A stretch of DNA of 64,000 bases. It comes from Marinilabilia salmonicolor (GTDB lineage Bacteria > Bacteroidota > Bacteroidia > Bacteroidales > Marinilabiliaceae). The stretch lies in the NCBI RefSeq assembly GCF_003003035.1, contig NZ_PVTS01000001.1, positions 1 to 64,000 on the forward strand, in the 5' to 3' direction. Position numbers and translations under genes: made by a program. This document shows positions 18,945 through 26,778 of this stretch, piece by piece; positions within the stretch are counted from its first letter, which is position 1, and each line of letters opens with the position of its first letter. The notes under the pieces are model-generated. The model ran no database searches and was not told the origin of the DNA. It saw only the letters and a list, made by a program, of their open reading frames with translations.

Positions 18945-19291
18945 TGTAAATTGTTCTAATTTTTTTTCAATTATTGATTTCGGGAAGCCACAAAAATAGA
19001 AATATTGTTCGGTTCTAAAGGTAGTTTATCGGGTTTAATTGTGAGAATATGTTGGAATGAGATTGTCGTTTTGTTACAATTAATTCCAAATGTCGGGTGG
19101 AGAGTTGCAATTTAAAGTTTTTTGTGAGATTAGCACTATGTTTTTGTAAACTCCCCGTCTCCTGGAAACTTTGAGCAGATTCTTCCTCGTACCTCCTCAG
19201 AATATCTACTTCGGCTAAAACCCGCATGCTAATCCTGCTTCAGTGGGATTCCCTAAGCATTAATTTGTTGGCCTGTCTTGATCTCATATTA
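18945..19291. other. intergenic region without a convincing gene
   Basis: Lies between the divergent starts of the PurF paralogue and the AAA ATPase. It contains AGATTCTTCCTCGTACCTCC near 19179, a near-copy of a segment at 22317, which marks it as part of a dispersed repeat. A 70-codon minus-strand frame at 19015-19227 has no recognisable features and overlaps this repeat. Confidence 0.5.
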
Positions 19292-19369
19292 TGTAATGAA
19301 TTACAAAAAAAATAAATAAATATTGTAATGAAATACAGGAAAAGCAAAGAAAAATTGTAATTCAAAACA
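19292..19369. promoter_or_regulatory. three phased 14-bp operator-like sites upstream of the AAA ATPase
   Basis: TGTAATGAATTACA at 19292 is a perfect palindrome. TGTAATGAAATACA at 19324 differs by one base, and TGTAATTCAAAACA at 19356 is a weaker copy. The start-to-start distance is exactly 32 bp twice, about three helical turns, so all three face the same side of the DNA. The last ends 34 nt before the ATG. This is the arrangement expected for cooperative binding of a dimeric repressor. Confidence 0.6.
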
Positions 19370-19403
19370 TAATATGCTATTTTACAGATAAAACATAATT
19401 GCA

Positions 19404-20618
19404 ATGGAGCAACTTTATGAAATTAGCAATCGAATGGTTAATTCGGTGAAAGAAGACTTTAAGCGAAGTCTTTTTTATAAAATTAATGAAGATAATCGCT
19501 TAACAGAAATTACTGGAGCACGAGGTACAGGAAAGACTACTTTGTTGCTTCAGATTGCAAAAAAGCTTGCAACCACGGGACGAAAAGTGCTTTATGTTTC
19601 TTTGGATGTGCCTTTCTTTTTCAGAAACAGCTTGTTCGATCTGGCCGAAAATTTCTATAAGTACGGTGGGGAAGTTCTTTTTGTGGATGAAGTTCATAAG
19701 TATCCCTTAAAGCATAAGGATAGTGACTGGTCAAGGGAGATGAAGGCAGTTTATGATTCCTTCCCATCACTACAGATTTTTTATACCGGCTCGTCTGTAT
19801 TGGAATTGCATCAGGGGCAGGGCGATTTAAGCCGCCGGAAGGTCAGTTATTTATTACAGGGACTTTCTTTTCGTGAGTATATTCAGTTCTATCACCACTT
19901 TGAGTTTCCTGTTATTGAGCTGGATCTTATGCTGAACTCTCATCCGGAAATTTGTAAGGATGTAATGGATAAAATAAAGGTTCTTCCGGCCTTTGAGAAA
20001 TATTTAAAGATTGGTTATTACCCTTTTTTTGCGGAGAGTCCTGAGAATTATTATAGCCGGCTTTCTGAAATTATCGGAGTGGTTGTTGATGTGGATATCC
20101 CGACAGTAAGCTATGTTTCTTATGAATCGCTTCATAAAATAAAGCAATTATTGGGTGTGTTGGCAACGACCGTTCCTTATACTCCAAATTTGTCAAAACT
20201 CACTTCAGAGCTCTTTGTGGCTGATCAACGTACACTTATTAAGTACATTAATTTGCTTGAAAAGGGCGATTTAATAAAAACCATAGGCGCACATGCGGTA
20301 GGAAACAAAATTTTGAATAAGCCTGCTAAAATTTATCTGAATAATACGAACCTGATGTTTGCTATCGATGCTGAAAATTTGCAGTCGGGTACTATCCGGG
20401 AGACTTTTTTTTACAATCAGGTTGGTTTTATTAATCGTGTTTCGTATCCACCAAAGAGTGATTTTCTTGTAAATGGAAAATATCTTTTCGAAGTGGGTGG
20501 AAGGAATAAATCGAACAAACAGATTAAGAATATTAGTGAGGCCTATATTGCCGCCGATAACATAGAAATTGGTTTTGGGAATAAAATTCCCCTTTGGCTT
20601 TTTGGGTTTCTTTATTGA
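19404..20618 (+). CDS. AAA ATPase of the AAA_14/DUF4143 type
   Basis: 404 residues. Walker A GARGTGKT is at 38-45 and Walker B VLFVDE at 91-96, followed by EVHKYP, the usual continuation in this family. A sensor-like FYTGSSVLEL lies near 130-140 and a C-terminal DUF4143-like nuclease-fold region carries KYLFEVGGRNKSNKQIKN. Such genes are abundant, variable in presence and often horizontally moved in Bacteroidota; their role is not established. It is monocistronic and followed by repeats and a toxin-antitoxin pair, which suggests an accessory island. Confidence 0.88.
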   Translation: MEQLYEISNRMVNSVKEDFKRSLFYKINEDNRLTEITGARGTGKTTLLLQIAKKLATTGRKVLYVSLDVPFFFRNSLFDLAENFYKYGGEVLFVDEVHKYPLKHKDSDWSREMKAVYDSFPSLQIFYTGSSVLELHQGQGDLSRRKVSYLLQGLSFREYIQFYHHFEFPVIELDLMLNSHPEICKDVMDKIKVLPAFEKYLKIGYYPFFAESPENYYSRLSEIIGVVVDVDIPTVSYVSYESLHKIKQLLGVLATTVPYTPNLSKLTSELFVADQRTLIKYINLLEKGDLIKTIGAHAVGNKILNKPAKIYLNNTNLMFAIDAENLQSGTIRETFFYNQVGFINRVSYPPKSDFLVNGKYLFEVGGRNKSNKQIKNISEAYIAADNIEIGFGNKIPLWLFGFLY

Positions 20619-20743
20619 ATGGGAATGGAGCAAAGCAAGGTGGAAAGGGAGTAGCTGTTAGCTCATAGCCCCCCGTCGGGGTGGATTTCTTTGCAAGCAA
20701 AGCGGCAGAGCCGAGCGGTAATCCACTCCGTTTTCTTTTGCTG

Positions 20744-20979
20744 AATTTGTAATCCAGCAAAGTCAATTGCCTGTTATTAAGTTATTTGTAAGTTGGATAA
20801 ATATTTGTTTTTAGCCATAAATCATTATTTGGCTATTCCAATTTCTATGTTAATTTATCCATGTTCTGTGTTTGGTAGCGGATTACAAATCCGCAAATAA
20901 AAAACCGTGTGGATTGCAAATCCACACGGACGTTCCGGTCCGACAGTAGTGTTTCACGGGAAATCCAACCGGACGAGAG
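20744..20979. repeat. 236-bp direct repeat, left copy
   Basis: Near-identical to 21630-21865 at a constant offset of 886 bp with no indel seen; about a dozen or more substitutions are visible. It contains two perfect hairpins, GCGGATT-ACA-AATCCGC and CCGTGTGGATT-GCA-AATCCACACGG. The left flank (20619-20743) holds more palindromic text and AGCTGTTAGCT, which recurs inverted near 21020. With its partner it brackets the toxin-antitoxin pair. Confidence 0.88.
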
Positions 20980-21086
20980 TAGTCACTCAGAATGACATTC
21001 TACTTAGAACAAACCAAAGAGCTAACAGCCACAAGCTAACTCCGTCTGAAGAATTATTTCCTCTTTAAATTGCAATATTGTTTTAG

Positions 21087-21094
21087 TAACTTTG
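21087..21094 (+). promoter_or_regulatory. -7 element of the toxin-antitoxin operon
   Basis: TAACTTTG fits the Bacteroidota -7 consensus TAnnTTTG and lies 25 nt upstream of the antitoxin ATG. A clear -33 TTTG at the usual spacing is not seen; TTG at 21070 is too close. This implies a short leader and transcription starting just before the antitoxin gene. Confidence 0.5.
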
Positions 21095-21119
21095 TAACAA
21101 AGCTTTTATACCAAACATT

Positions 21120-21314
21120 ATGGCAACCTATACAATACACATCAACGAGCGCACAAAAACAGGCAGAAACCTGATTGAGTTTTTAAAGTCGCTTAAAGAC
21201 ATTGTTACTATCAGTTCGGCAAGTGGCATTGAAGAGTCGTTACACGATTTACGAACCGGGAAAGTACATAAAGCAAAAGATGCCAATAACCTGTTAAAAG
21301 AGTGTCTTAAATAG
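21120..21314 (+). CDS. antitoxin of a YafQ-type toxin-antitoxin pair
   Basis: 64 residues beginning MATYTIHINERTKTG. The N-terminal beta-strand plus helix suits a dimeric DNA-binding antitoxin, and the polar C-terminal half (SGIEESLHDLRTGKVHKAKD) would wrap the toxin. Its family is RelB/DinJ-like by position and size rather than by clear sequence match. Its TAG shares its last G with the GTG of the toxin gene, so translation is coupled. It probably represses the operon with the toxin as corepressor, as known for this class. Confidence 0.85.
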   Translation: MATYTIHINERTKTGRNLIEFLKSLKDIVTISSASGIEESLHDLRTGKVHKAKDANNLLKECLK

Positions 21315-21586
21315 TGTACGCTCTTGAATATACCAATCGATTTAAGAAAGACCTGAAACGTTGTAATAAAAGAGGGTATAACCTTGGTGAGCTTATAAAA
21401 GTTATTGACCTATTACAGCGAACCGGAGAACTACCTGCTATGTATAAGCCACATTTGCTTAAAGGAAAATACACCGGCCTATGGGAGTGCCATATAAAGC
21501 CAGATTGGTTGCTGATTTGGCACCAAGATAACAGCAGCCTTACCTTACTAATGATGAATACCGGAACACATTCAGATCTTTTTTAA
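21314..21586 (+). CDS. yafQ: YafQ-family mRNA interferase toxin
   Basis: 90 residues of the RelE/YafQ ribosome-dependent endoribonuclease family. Residues His47 (KPHLLKG), His60 and Asp64 (ECHIKPDW), His86 and Phe90 (THSDLF) correspond in order and spacing to the YafQ catalytic set His50, His63, Asp67, His87 and Phe91, so the toxin looks active. The start is GTG overlapping the antitoxin stop by one base, a common way to keep toxin yield below antitoxin. The pair lies between two 236-bp direct repeats. Confidence 0.93.
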   Translation: MYALEYTNRFKKDLKRCNKRGYNLGELIKVIDLLQRTGELPAMYKPHLLKGKYTGLWECHIKPDWLLIWHQDNSSLTLLMMNTGTHSDLF

Positions 21587-21629
21587 ACAGAAACATATTC
21601 TTCGTCGTTCCCCCCGTTTATCTTCCCTG

Positions 21630-21865
21630 GATTTGCAATCCAGCAAAAGCAATTGTCTGTTATTTAGTTATTTGTGAGTTGGGTAGATATTTGATTTTAG
21701 CCATAAATTATTATTCGGCTATTCCAATTTCTGTGTTAATTAATCCATGTTCTGTGTTTGGTAGCGGATTACAAATCCGCAAATAAGAAACCGTGTGGAT
21801 TGCAAATCCACATGGACGTTCCGGTCCGACAGTAGTGTTTCACGGGAAATCCAACCGAACGAGAG
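21630..21865. repeat. 236-bp direct repeat, right copy
   Basis: Partner of 20744-20979 in the same orientation, starting 44 bp after the toxin stop. It carries the same two hairpins with only minor changes (CACACGG has become CACATGG here). Recombination between the copies would remove 886 bp with the whole toxin-antitoxin operon and leave one repeat. Confidence 0.88.
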
Positions 21866-21884
21866 GTTTTTCAAGCTTGAAAGA

Positions 21885-21939
21885 AACTCCCCCTCCTTTC
21901 CGCACGAGGGGGCCGTAACCCGTCGTCTCTGACGACAAA
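21885..21939. repeat. third copy of the CCCCTC/CGAGGGGG hairpin repeat
   Basis: Reads CTCCCCCTCCTTTCCGCACG followed by AGGGGG, then CCCGTCGTCTCTGACGAC. It matches the first part of the blocks at 16881 and 17407. It directly follows the right 236-bp repeat, showing that different repeat families cluster here. Confidence 0.65.
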
Positions 21940-22549
21940 CGATCCAGCCAGCGACCTGTGCCCCACGCTCTATGGCGGCTAAACAAAGAAAAGGTGTCAC
22001 CACTGCCGTGGCTCAGTCTCTATATTCATAAGGTTCCTTTTTACCATACTTCCGCCACTGCCGTGGCTGTTCCATTTTGATTAGTGGATGTAAATGTTTT
22101 CTCATTTTTACTAATGGTAAAGAAGATTTTCTTTGGTAATTAGCCCTCCCGATCTATATTTTCCAGCCCCCGGAGGCGGGCGACAGTATGGTAGAAGCGG
22201 CAGTGGTGACAGATGTGGATGTTTTTATCTTCTCCCGGATTCAGCTTTCATCCCTAATCTGTGAGGTTTGGGGTTTTTCAAGATTGAAAGATACACCCGC
22301 TTATGAAACACAAGACAGATTCTTCGTCGTACCTCCTCAGAATGACAATCAGTCGGGTGTCATTCTGAGCTTGCGAAGAATCTCCAACCTATAGCCTCCA
22401 CCGTCCAACCTTTCCACCCTTTCACCTTTCCACCGCTTTCTCCCCCTTCCAGTCCATTCGATTAATCCGCCCGGAAATTTCATTTTACCATTTTATTTGA
22501 TAAATTCACAATCGATTAACGCTCTATTCCTAACTTAAAATTATTTGCG
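21940..22549. other. repeat-rich intergenic region without a convincing gene
   Basis: Contains CACTGCCGTGGCT twice (near 22003 and 22053), an AGATTCTTCG..TCATTCTGAG element near 22317-22381 whose ends are inverted copies (AGATTCTTCG and CGAAGAATCT), and a pyrimidine-rich stretch near 22390-22460. A minus-strand frame at 21740-22003 crosses repeats and is not credible. The promoter of the kinase operon should lie at the right end, but I could not place it. Confidence 0.5.
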
Positions 22550-23077
22550 ATGAAAAAAAAGACAATTAAAATCACCGTTGACACCGACAGTTTGATTGAT
22601 TTTTTTGGAAAAGATCCCACCTGGGGAACAGCTTCCAAGCCATTGGTAGCAGATGATTTTTGTAAAATTGATGCCCCCGACATTAAATGGGAAGGCAATA
22701 AAATTTTACCGTTGGAAGCCGATACCGAGTATTTGGTTACGCTTGTTTCCAATTCTAAAAAGCACCCTGTTACCCTTTACGACAAATCGACCGGCGAAAT
22801 TAATGGGGAAATCAACATGGATTTGATTACGCCTACCATTACGAAAAAGAAGGAATGGGCCGAAATATTCGACCTGGATCGCACCTCATGCGAGGCTACT
22901 CTCGATGGCCATTTGATTGTTAAGCCTACGAAGGATGACAATTTTTCTGTTTTTACCCCCGAAAAAGTAAAACTGAAAGAAAATATTTTTTATCTGATTT
23001 TTTTCAGGATTGGAGGGGCTGATAAAATGGCGGTGATTGATCCGTTGATTAAGAATACTTCAGATCCTGGTGATTAA
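22550..23077 (+). CDS. small soluble protein preceding the histidine kinase (possible AidA/PixA relative)
   Basis: 175 residues, acidic and lysine-rich, with no signal peptide or membrane segment. It opens MKKKTIKITVDTDSLIDFF and ends FFRIGGADKMAVIDPLIKN. The opening V-D-T/V-D-x-L-I and the ending D-P-x-I resemble the ends of AidA/PixA-type inclusion-body proteins, of which a clearer member lies at 25769. The middle does not show the family's usual GxGT..L motif, so the assignment is weak. It ends 22 nt before the kinase ATG and is surely in the same operon. The function is unknown. Confidence 0.75.
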   Translation: MKKKTIKITVDTDSLIDFFGKDPTWGTASKPLVADDFCKIDAPDIKWEGNKILPLEADTEYLVTLVSNSKKHPVTLYDKSTGEINGEINMDLITPTITKKKEWAEIFDLDRTSCEATLDGHLIVKPTKDDNFSVFTPEKVKLKENIFYLIFFRIGGADKMAVIDPLIKNTSDPGD

Positions 23078-23099
23078 GACAAAGAGAAAAACTTTTGAA

Positions 23100-24911
23100 A
23101 TGAGACAAATCCTGGTACTATTGTGCGTTTATCTTTTTTTTCTTCAACTTCCGTTGGAAGCCCAGGAGGAGGTGAAAAAGAAAGAAGTTGATAGTTTGAG
23201 AAATCTTCTAAGTTCAACAAAAAATGATAGTATCAGGATTCGATTATTTTTAAAGATTTCGTCATTGCATAGGGGTGAACCTGTCGAAGCGTTAAACGCA
23301 TGCAGAAATGCTTTGAACATAGCTCGGGGAAAAGAGTTAGGTTTGCTTGAGGGCCTAATTTGGGAAAATATCAGCCTTGCTTATAGAGATCTTGGAAACT
23401 ATTCTGAAGCAATAGAATCCTCATTTAGAGCTTTAAGAATTTATGATGAATTAAATCTTCCAGAGAAAACTGCTTCATTAGAACTACAAATAGGCAGCCA
23501 TTTTACTGCTGAAAATAATTATCCTAAAGCCATAACCTACATCTCCCAAGCCCTGAATACCTTTCAACAACGCAAAGATACCGCTAACGTAGTGTTGGCC
23601 ATGATCAATCTTGGGGAGACTTACCGTTTGGCTGGCAATGCTGACAGTGCTGCCATTTTGTTTCAGGAGTGCCTGGAGCTAAATCAAAAGTTAGATAATG
23701 ATAATATTGAAATCGTTAAAGGCTATGCCCGGGGAAACCTGGGGATGGTATATGCTACTCAGAATAAAGAGGAAGAAGCCATCGAACTGCTGAAGTCTGC
23801 CATGGAGATTCTGGGTGAAATGGGCGACTATTACTCCACCTCAGTGTATCAGTCGGAATTGGCCCAAATTTACATCCGGCAGGGGCAAAAGGCGAGGGGA
23901 GAGGGACTGTTGCATGATGCCCTGCAAACGGCGGAGCGGGAGAAACTGAAAGAACAAATCCGGGACATCAGCAAAGATTTGTCCCTGTTTTACGAGCAAA
24001 CCGGACGCTATCAGGATGCACTGGAACTGCGAAAGCAGTACGAAGTTTACCACGACAGTCTGGTAAATATCGAAAATGTCCGCAAAACGGAACAACTGGA
24101 GAGTCAGTACTGGCTCGACCGTAAAGATGCCGATATTCGTATTCTGGAAGTGGAGAATCAGAGTAAGCGGCGGACAGTTATCATTTTGTCTTTTGGGGCT
24201 GCTGTTTTGTTGATTCTGCTTTCCATTCTTTATCGCCTGCAGATTTTGCGCAAGCGGGCCTACAAAAAAGTGGCCGAACAAAAAGACATTATAGAAAAGC
24301 GTGAAAAAGAGAAAGCCCTGCTGCTGAAAGAGTTGAACCACCGGGTAAAGAACAACCTTCAGATGGTATCGAGCATGTTCTCATTGCAGGCCGCCCAGTT
24401 TAAGGGCGAACCGGCTGCCGATGCACTGGTGGCTTCCCGCCGCCGCATCGATGCACTGATGCTCATACATCAGAAACTATATCGCGAAGATGTGGATACC
24501 CACATTCGACTGGCCGATTACATCAAAGAACTGGTGGACAATCTGGTGTATGGTTTCGGCAAAGAAGTGGACTTACATTTAGACCTTTCTACGGCCAAAT
24601 TGTACATCGATCTTGCCATTCCGCTGGGAATCATCATCAATGAGCTACTGACCAACTCATTGAAATATGCATCGGGCGAAAGCAAATTGCGCATTGACGT
24701 GGCACTTAAAGAAGAAAATGATAAATTGCGATTGATTATTGCCGATAACGGGCCGGGAATTCCCGAAGGGTTCGATTTCAGGAAGAGTCGCTCTCTGGGA
24801 ATGAAACTGGTTCACTCTCTCATCAGGCAGTTGCAGGGCGAACTGACCCAAACCAATGACCATGGTTGCCGATGGGAGTTATCGATGAGTTCAGACAAAC
24901 TACAGAATTAA
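23100..24911 (+). CDS. TPR-containing sensor histidine kinase (HisKA_2 type)
   Basis: Membrane sensor kinase of 603 residues. A signal peptide (1-21, ending LEAQ) leads to a periplasmic domain with about six TPR-like repeats (~45-320). A short coiled region, one transmembrane helix (~359-379) and a cytoplasmic coiled coil follow. The HisKA_2 dimerisation domain shows ELNHRVKNNL with His414 as phosphoacceptor. The ATPase domain shows an N-box NELLTNSLKYA (514-524) and DNGPGIP (549-555). I chose the ATG at 23100, since ten codons before it, from a GTG overlapping the upstream gene, add a charged stretch ahead of the signal peptide. The partner regulator starts 3 nt after the stop. The signal sensed is unknown. 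Confidence 0.92.
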   Translation: MRQILVLLCVYLFFLQLPLEAQEEVKKKEVDSLRNLLSSTKNDSIRIRLFLKISSLHRGEPVEALNACRNALNIARGKELGLLEGLIWENISLAYRDLGNYSEAIESSFRALRIYDELNLPEKTASLELQIGSHFTAENNYPKAITYISQALNTFQQRKDTANVVLAMINLGETYRLAGNADSAAILFQECLELNQKLDNDNIEIVKGYARGNLGMVYATQNKEEEAIELLKSAMEILGEMGDYYSTSVYQSELAQIYIRQGQKARGEGLLHDALQTAEREKLKEQIRDISKDLSLFYEQTGRYQDALELRKQYEVYHDSLVNIENVRKTEQLESQYWLDRKDADIRILEVENQSKRRTVIILSFGAAVLLILLSILYRLQILRKRAYKKVAEQKDIIEKREKEKALLLKELNHRVKNNLQMVSSMFSLQAAQFKGEPAADALVASRRRIDALMLIHQKLYREDVDTHIRLADYIKELVDNLVYGFGKEVDLHLDLSTAKLYIDLAIPLGIIINELLTNSLKYASGESKLRIDVALKEENDKLRLIIADNGPGIPEGFDFRKSRSLGMKLVHSLIRQLQGELTQTNDHGCRWELSMSSDKLQN

Positions 24912-24914
24912 TGC

Positions 24915-25673
24915 ATGAGCAACAAGATTAGTATTCTTATTGTTGAAGATGAATTTATGATTGCCGAAGACATAGCCATGCGCCTGGAGGACATGGGCTA
25001 TGAGGTAGCCGAAAAAATCGACAACGTAGATGAAGCCATCGCCTGGCTTGACGAAAACAAGGTGGATATTATGTTGGTGGATGTGAACCTGCGGGGAACT
25101 AAAACCGGCATCGACCTTGGAAGGATTGTCAACGAACGGTTTCACATCCCTTTTGTTTTCCTCACATCGCTTGCCAATCATGAAGTGGTGGAGATGGCCC
25201 GCCAGGTAAATCCTGCAGCCTATCTGCTCAAACCGTTCAACGACCGTCAGGTAAAAGTGTCAGTCGATATGGCGCTTCAGAATTTTTATGGCGACAGTGG
25301 CCGGCAAAGTGGCGAACCCAATGAAGTAAATGATGAAAAAGAGGAGTACGTGTTGAAAATGCCCGGCTGCCTCTTTCTCAGAAAAAGCACCAGCTATCAC
25401 AAAGTGAATTTCAGCGACATTCTTTGGCTCGAAGCAGAAAGCAACTACACAACCATCCATACCAAAACCGAGAAATACACCTACTCCGTGGTGTTGAAAA
25501 GTTTCGAAGAAAAGCTTTTGCCCAAAGATTTCATGCGGGTGCACCGTTCCTTTATTGTCAACCTCTCCAATGTAACGGGCTTTGAAGGCAATACACTTTT
25601 TATTGACAAAACGCGGATTCCTGTAACACGAGCCGCCCAGGAGAAGGTTTTTAAGCACTTCAGAGTAATATAG
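24915..25673 (+). CDS. LytTR-family response regulator
   Basis: 252 residues: a receiver domain (~5-122) with acidic pocket EDE (11-13), phosphoacceptor Asp56 (MLVDVNLRG), Thr84 and Lys106 (LLKPF). An acidic linker follows, then a C-terminal LytTR DNA-binding domain (~148-252) with DILWLEAESNYTTIHT and FMRVHRSFIVNL. It forms a two-component pair with the preceding kinase (3-nt gap). LytTR regulators bind paired direct repeats; obvious targets are the neighbouring small-protein genes, but no site could be assigned. Confidence 0.95.
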   Translation: MSNKISILIVEDEFMIAEDIAMRLEDMGYEVAEKIDNVDEAIAWLDENKVDIMLVDVNLRGTKTGIDLGRIVNERFHIPFVFLTSLANHEVVEMARQVNPAAYLLKPFNDRQVKVSVDMALQNFYGDSGRQSGEPNEVNDEKEEYVLKMPGCLFLRKSTSYHKVNFSDILWLEAESNYTTIHTKTEKYTYSVVLKSFEEKLLPKDFMRVHRSFIVNLSNVTGFEGNTLFIDKTRIPVTRAAQEKVFKHFRVI

Positions 25674-25768
25674 AAGTATTAGAAGTGACCTGCCAGCGCT
25701 TGACCAGAGCAGCTGACAGGTCTTTCTTCCAGACAAACTGAGATAGAGAGAGAAGTTAGGATTAACGG

Positions 25769-26392
25769 TTAAGATGCCTCCTGAAGTTGTATTTTTGGGA
25801 ACCACCTGAAAATGCAGACAGGCTTTCCTTCAGGATGCGACTTATCTATTATTTGCAGATCTATGTGATAATCCAGATTTATGTTGGATGCATTGAGGTG
25901 TGTGTCTGCTTTTATTTGTGCGTGATATTTGTAATCGGCAAATGCAGCAGCCCAAAACAGATCTGTGCCTTTAAGACCGATGGCCCGGTTTTCCTCATTG
26001 CCAACCGGATGGATGCCGGGGGTGTGATGGAAAATATCCCGCCATTCGGGATTTGAATGGGGTGCAGGAGAAACTTCTTTAATCATTACTTCGAAGGGTG
26101 AATGCTTTGAGATGTTGGTTTCCCACCATCGCAATTCATCGCCGGGAGCCGCCTTTATGGTAAGGCTGTTGGTTCCCTGGCCATTTACCACATGACGACG
26201 ATCTGCCATCATATAAATGAATGGAGAGAATTGATCATCTTCGTTAATGGTGAAAACAGGGGGCTCGCTGGTTGTTAAATCGGTGTTAACTAGGGCCTTA
26301 ATCCGGGAGTCTTTCAGCAGGGCTGCAGAATCCACCAATACCATCATTCCAATCACATTGCTCATTTTGCCTGGTTTTAATTGTTTAACCAA
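25769..26392 (-). CDS. AidA/PixA-family inclusion-body-type protein
   Basis: 207 residues, soluble, no leader. Family signs: MMVLVDSAALL at the start, the core IYMMADRRHVVNGQGTNSLT, then APGDELRWWETNIS with the conserved R-W before a hydrophobic strand, and late IFRWFPKI where relatives have a W-D-P-type ending. AidA/PixA proteins include the quorum-regulated AidA and the crystalline inclusion protein PixA; their molecular function is not known. The ATG nine codons in (26365, MSNVIGMM) is an equally good or better start, since relatives begin close to the V-D motif. It converges on the response regulator, leaving 95 nt. Confidence 0.82.
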   Translation of the reverse strand: MVKQLKPGKMSNVIGMMVLVDSAALLKDSRIKALVNTDLTTSEPPVFTINEDDQFSPFIYMMADRRHVVNGQGTNSLTIKAAPGDELRWWETNISKHSPFEVMIKEVSPAPHSNPEWRDIFHHTPGIHPVGNEENRAIGLKGTDLFWAAAFADYKYHAQIKADTHLNASNINLDYHIDLQIIDKSHPEGKPVCIFRWFPKIQLQEAS

Positions 26393-26778
26393 AGGCCGGG
26401 GATATTCGGTTTTTTTATGGTCTAAAAAGGCTTGGGAGGTTAATCCAATGTGAATATAGTGGCAGTATTATGTGATTCCGAAAAGAATGAGTGAATGGAA
26501 CAAAAAATTGAGTGAATGGTCGTATTTTTAGAGTTTGCTTCGGGAACCGTCCACTTTTTCCTCCTCCCTGCGGTGGGCATTGCGAGTGACTACCTCAAAA
26601 AAATTGAGGAATAATGGGTCTATGATAGAACAGGATCGTCCCCGAAGGGCAAACTAGAATAACCCCGGGTTCTCGACCCGGGGTAGGTTTTTGTTTATTA
26701 CAAAAATCTGTCATTGGGAGGACTCAGCCCGAAGCAATCTGAGAATATATATACGCGACCATTTTTATATGGTTAAGT
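26393..26778. other. intergenic region with repeat fragments
   Basis: No gene is seen. It holds the strong hairpin listed at 26662 and, near 26707-26742, CTGTCATTGGGAGGACTCAG followed by CCCGAAGCAATCTGAG, a half-copy of the palindromic AGATTGCTTCG..GCAATGAC element found whole at 46351. Confidence 0.5.
26662..26684. terminator. strong GC-rich hairpin, possible terminator
   Basis: ACCCCGGGT-TCTCG-ACCCGGGGT is a perfect 9-bp stem with a 5-nt loop, followed on the plus strand by TAGGTTTTTG. It lies between two minus-strand genes, so its orientation does not suit the patatin gene well. It may instead be one of the dispersed palindromes. Confidence 0.45.

Noticed and set aside
21740-22003. Minus-strand 87-codon frame
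   Set aside because: It reads through the right 236-bp repeat and the hairpin repeat at 21885, so it is a by-product of repeat DNA.
23070-23099. GTG start ten codons upstream for the histidine kinase
   Set aside because: It would overlap the upstream gene and place a charged stretch ahead of the signal peptide; the ATG at 23100 fits better, though the GTG cannot be excluded.
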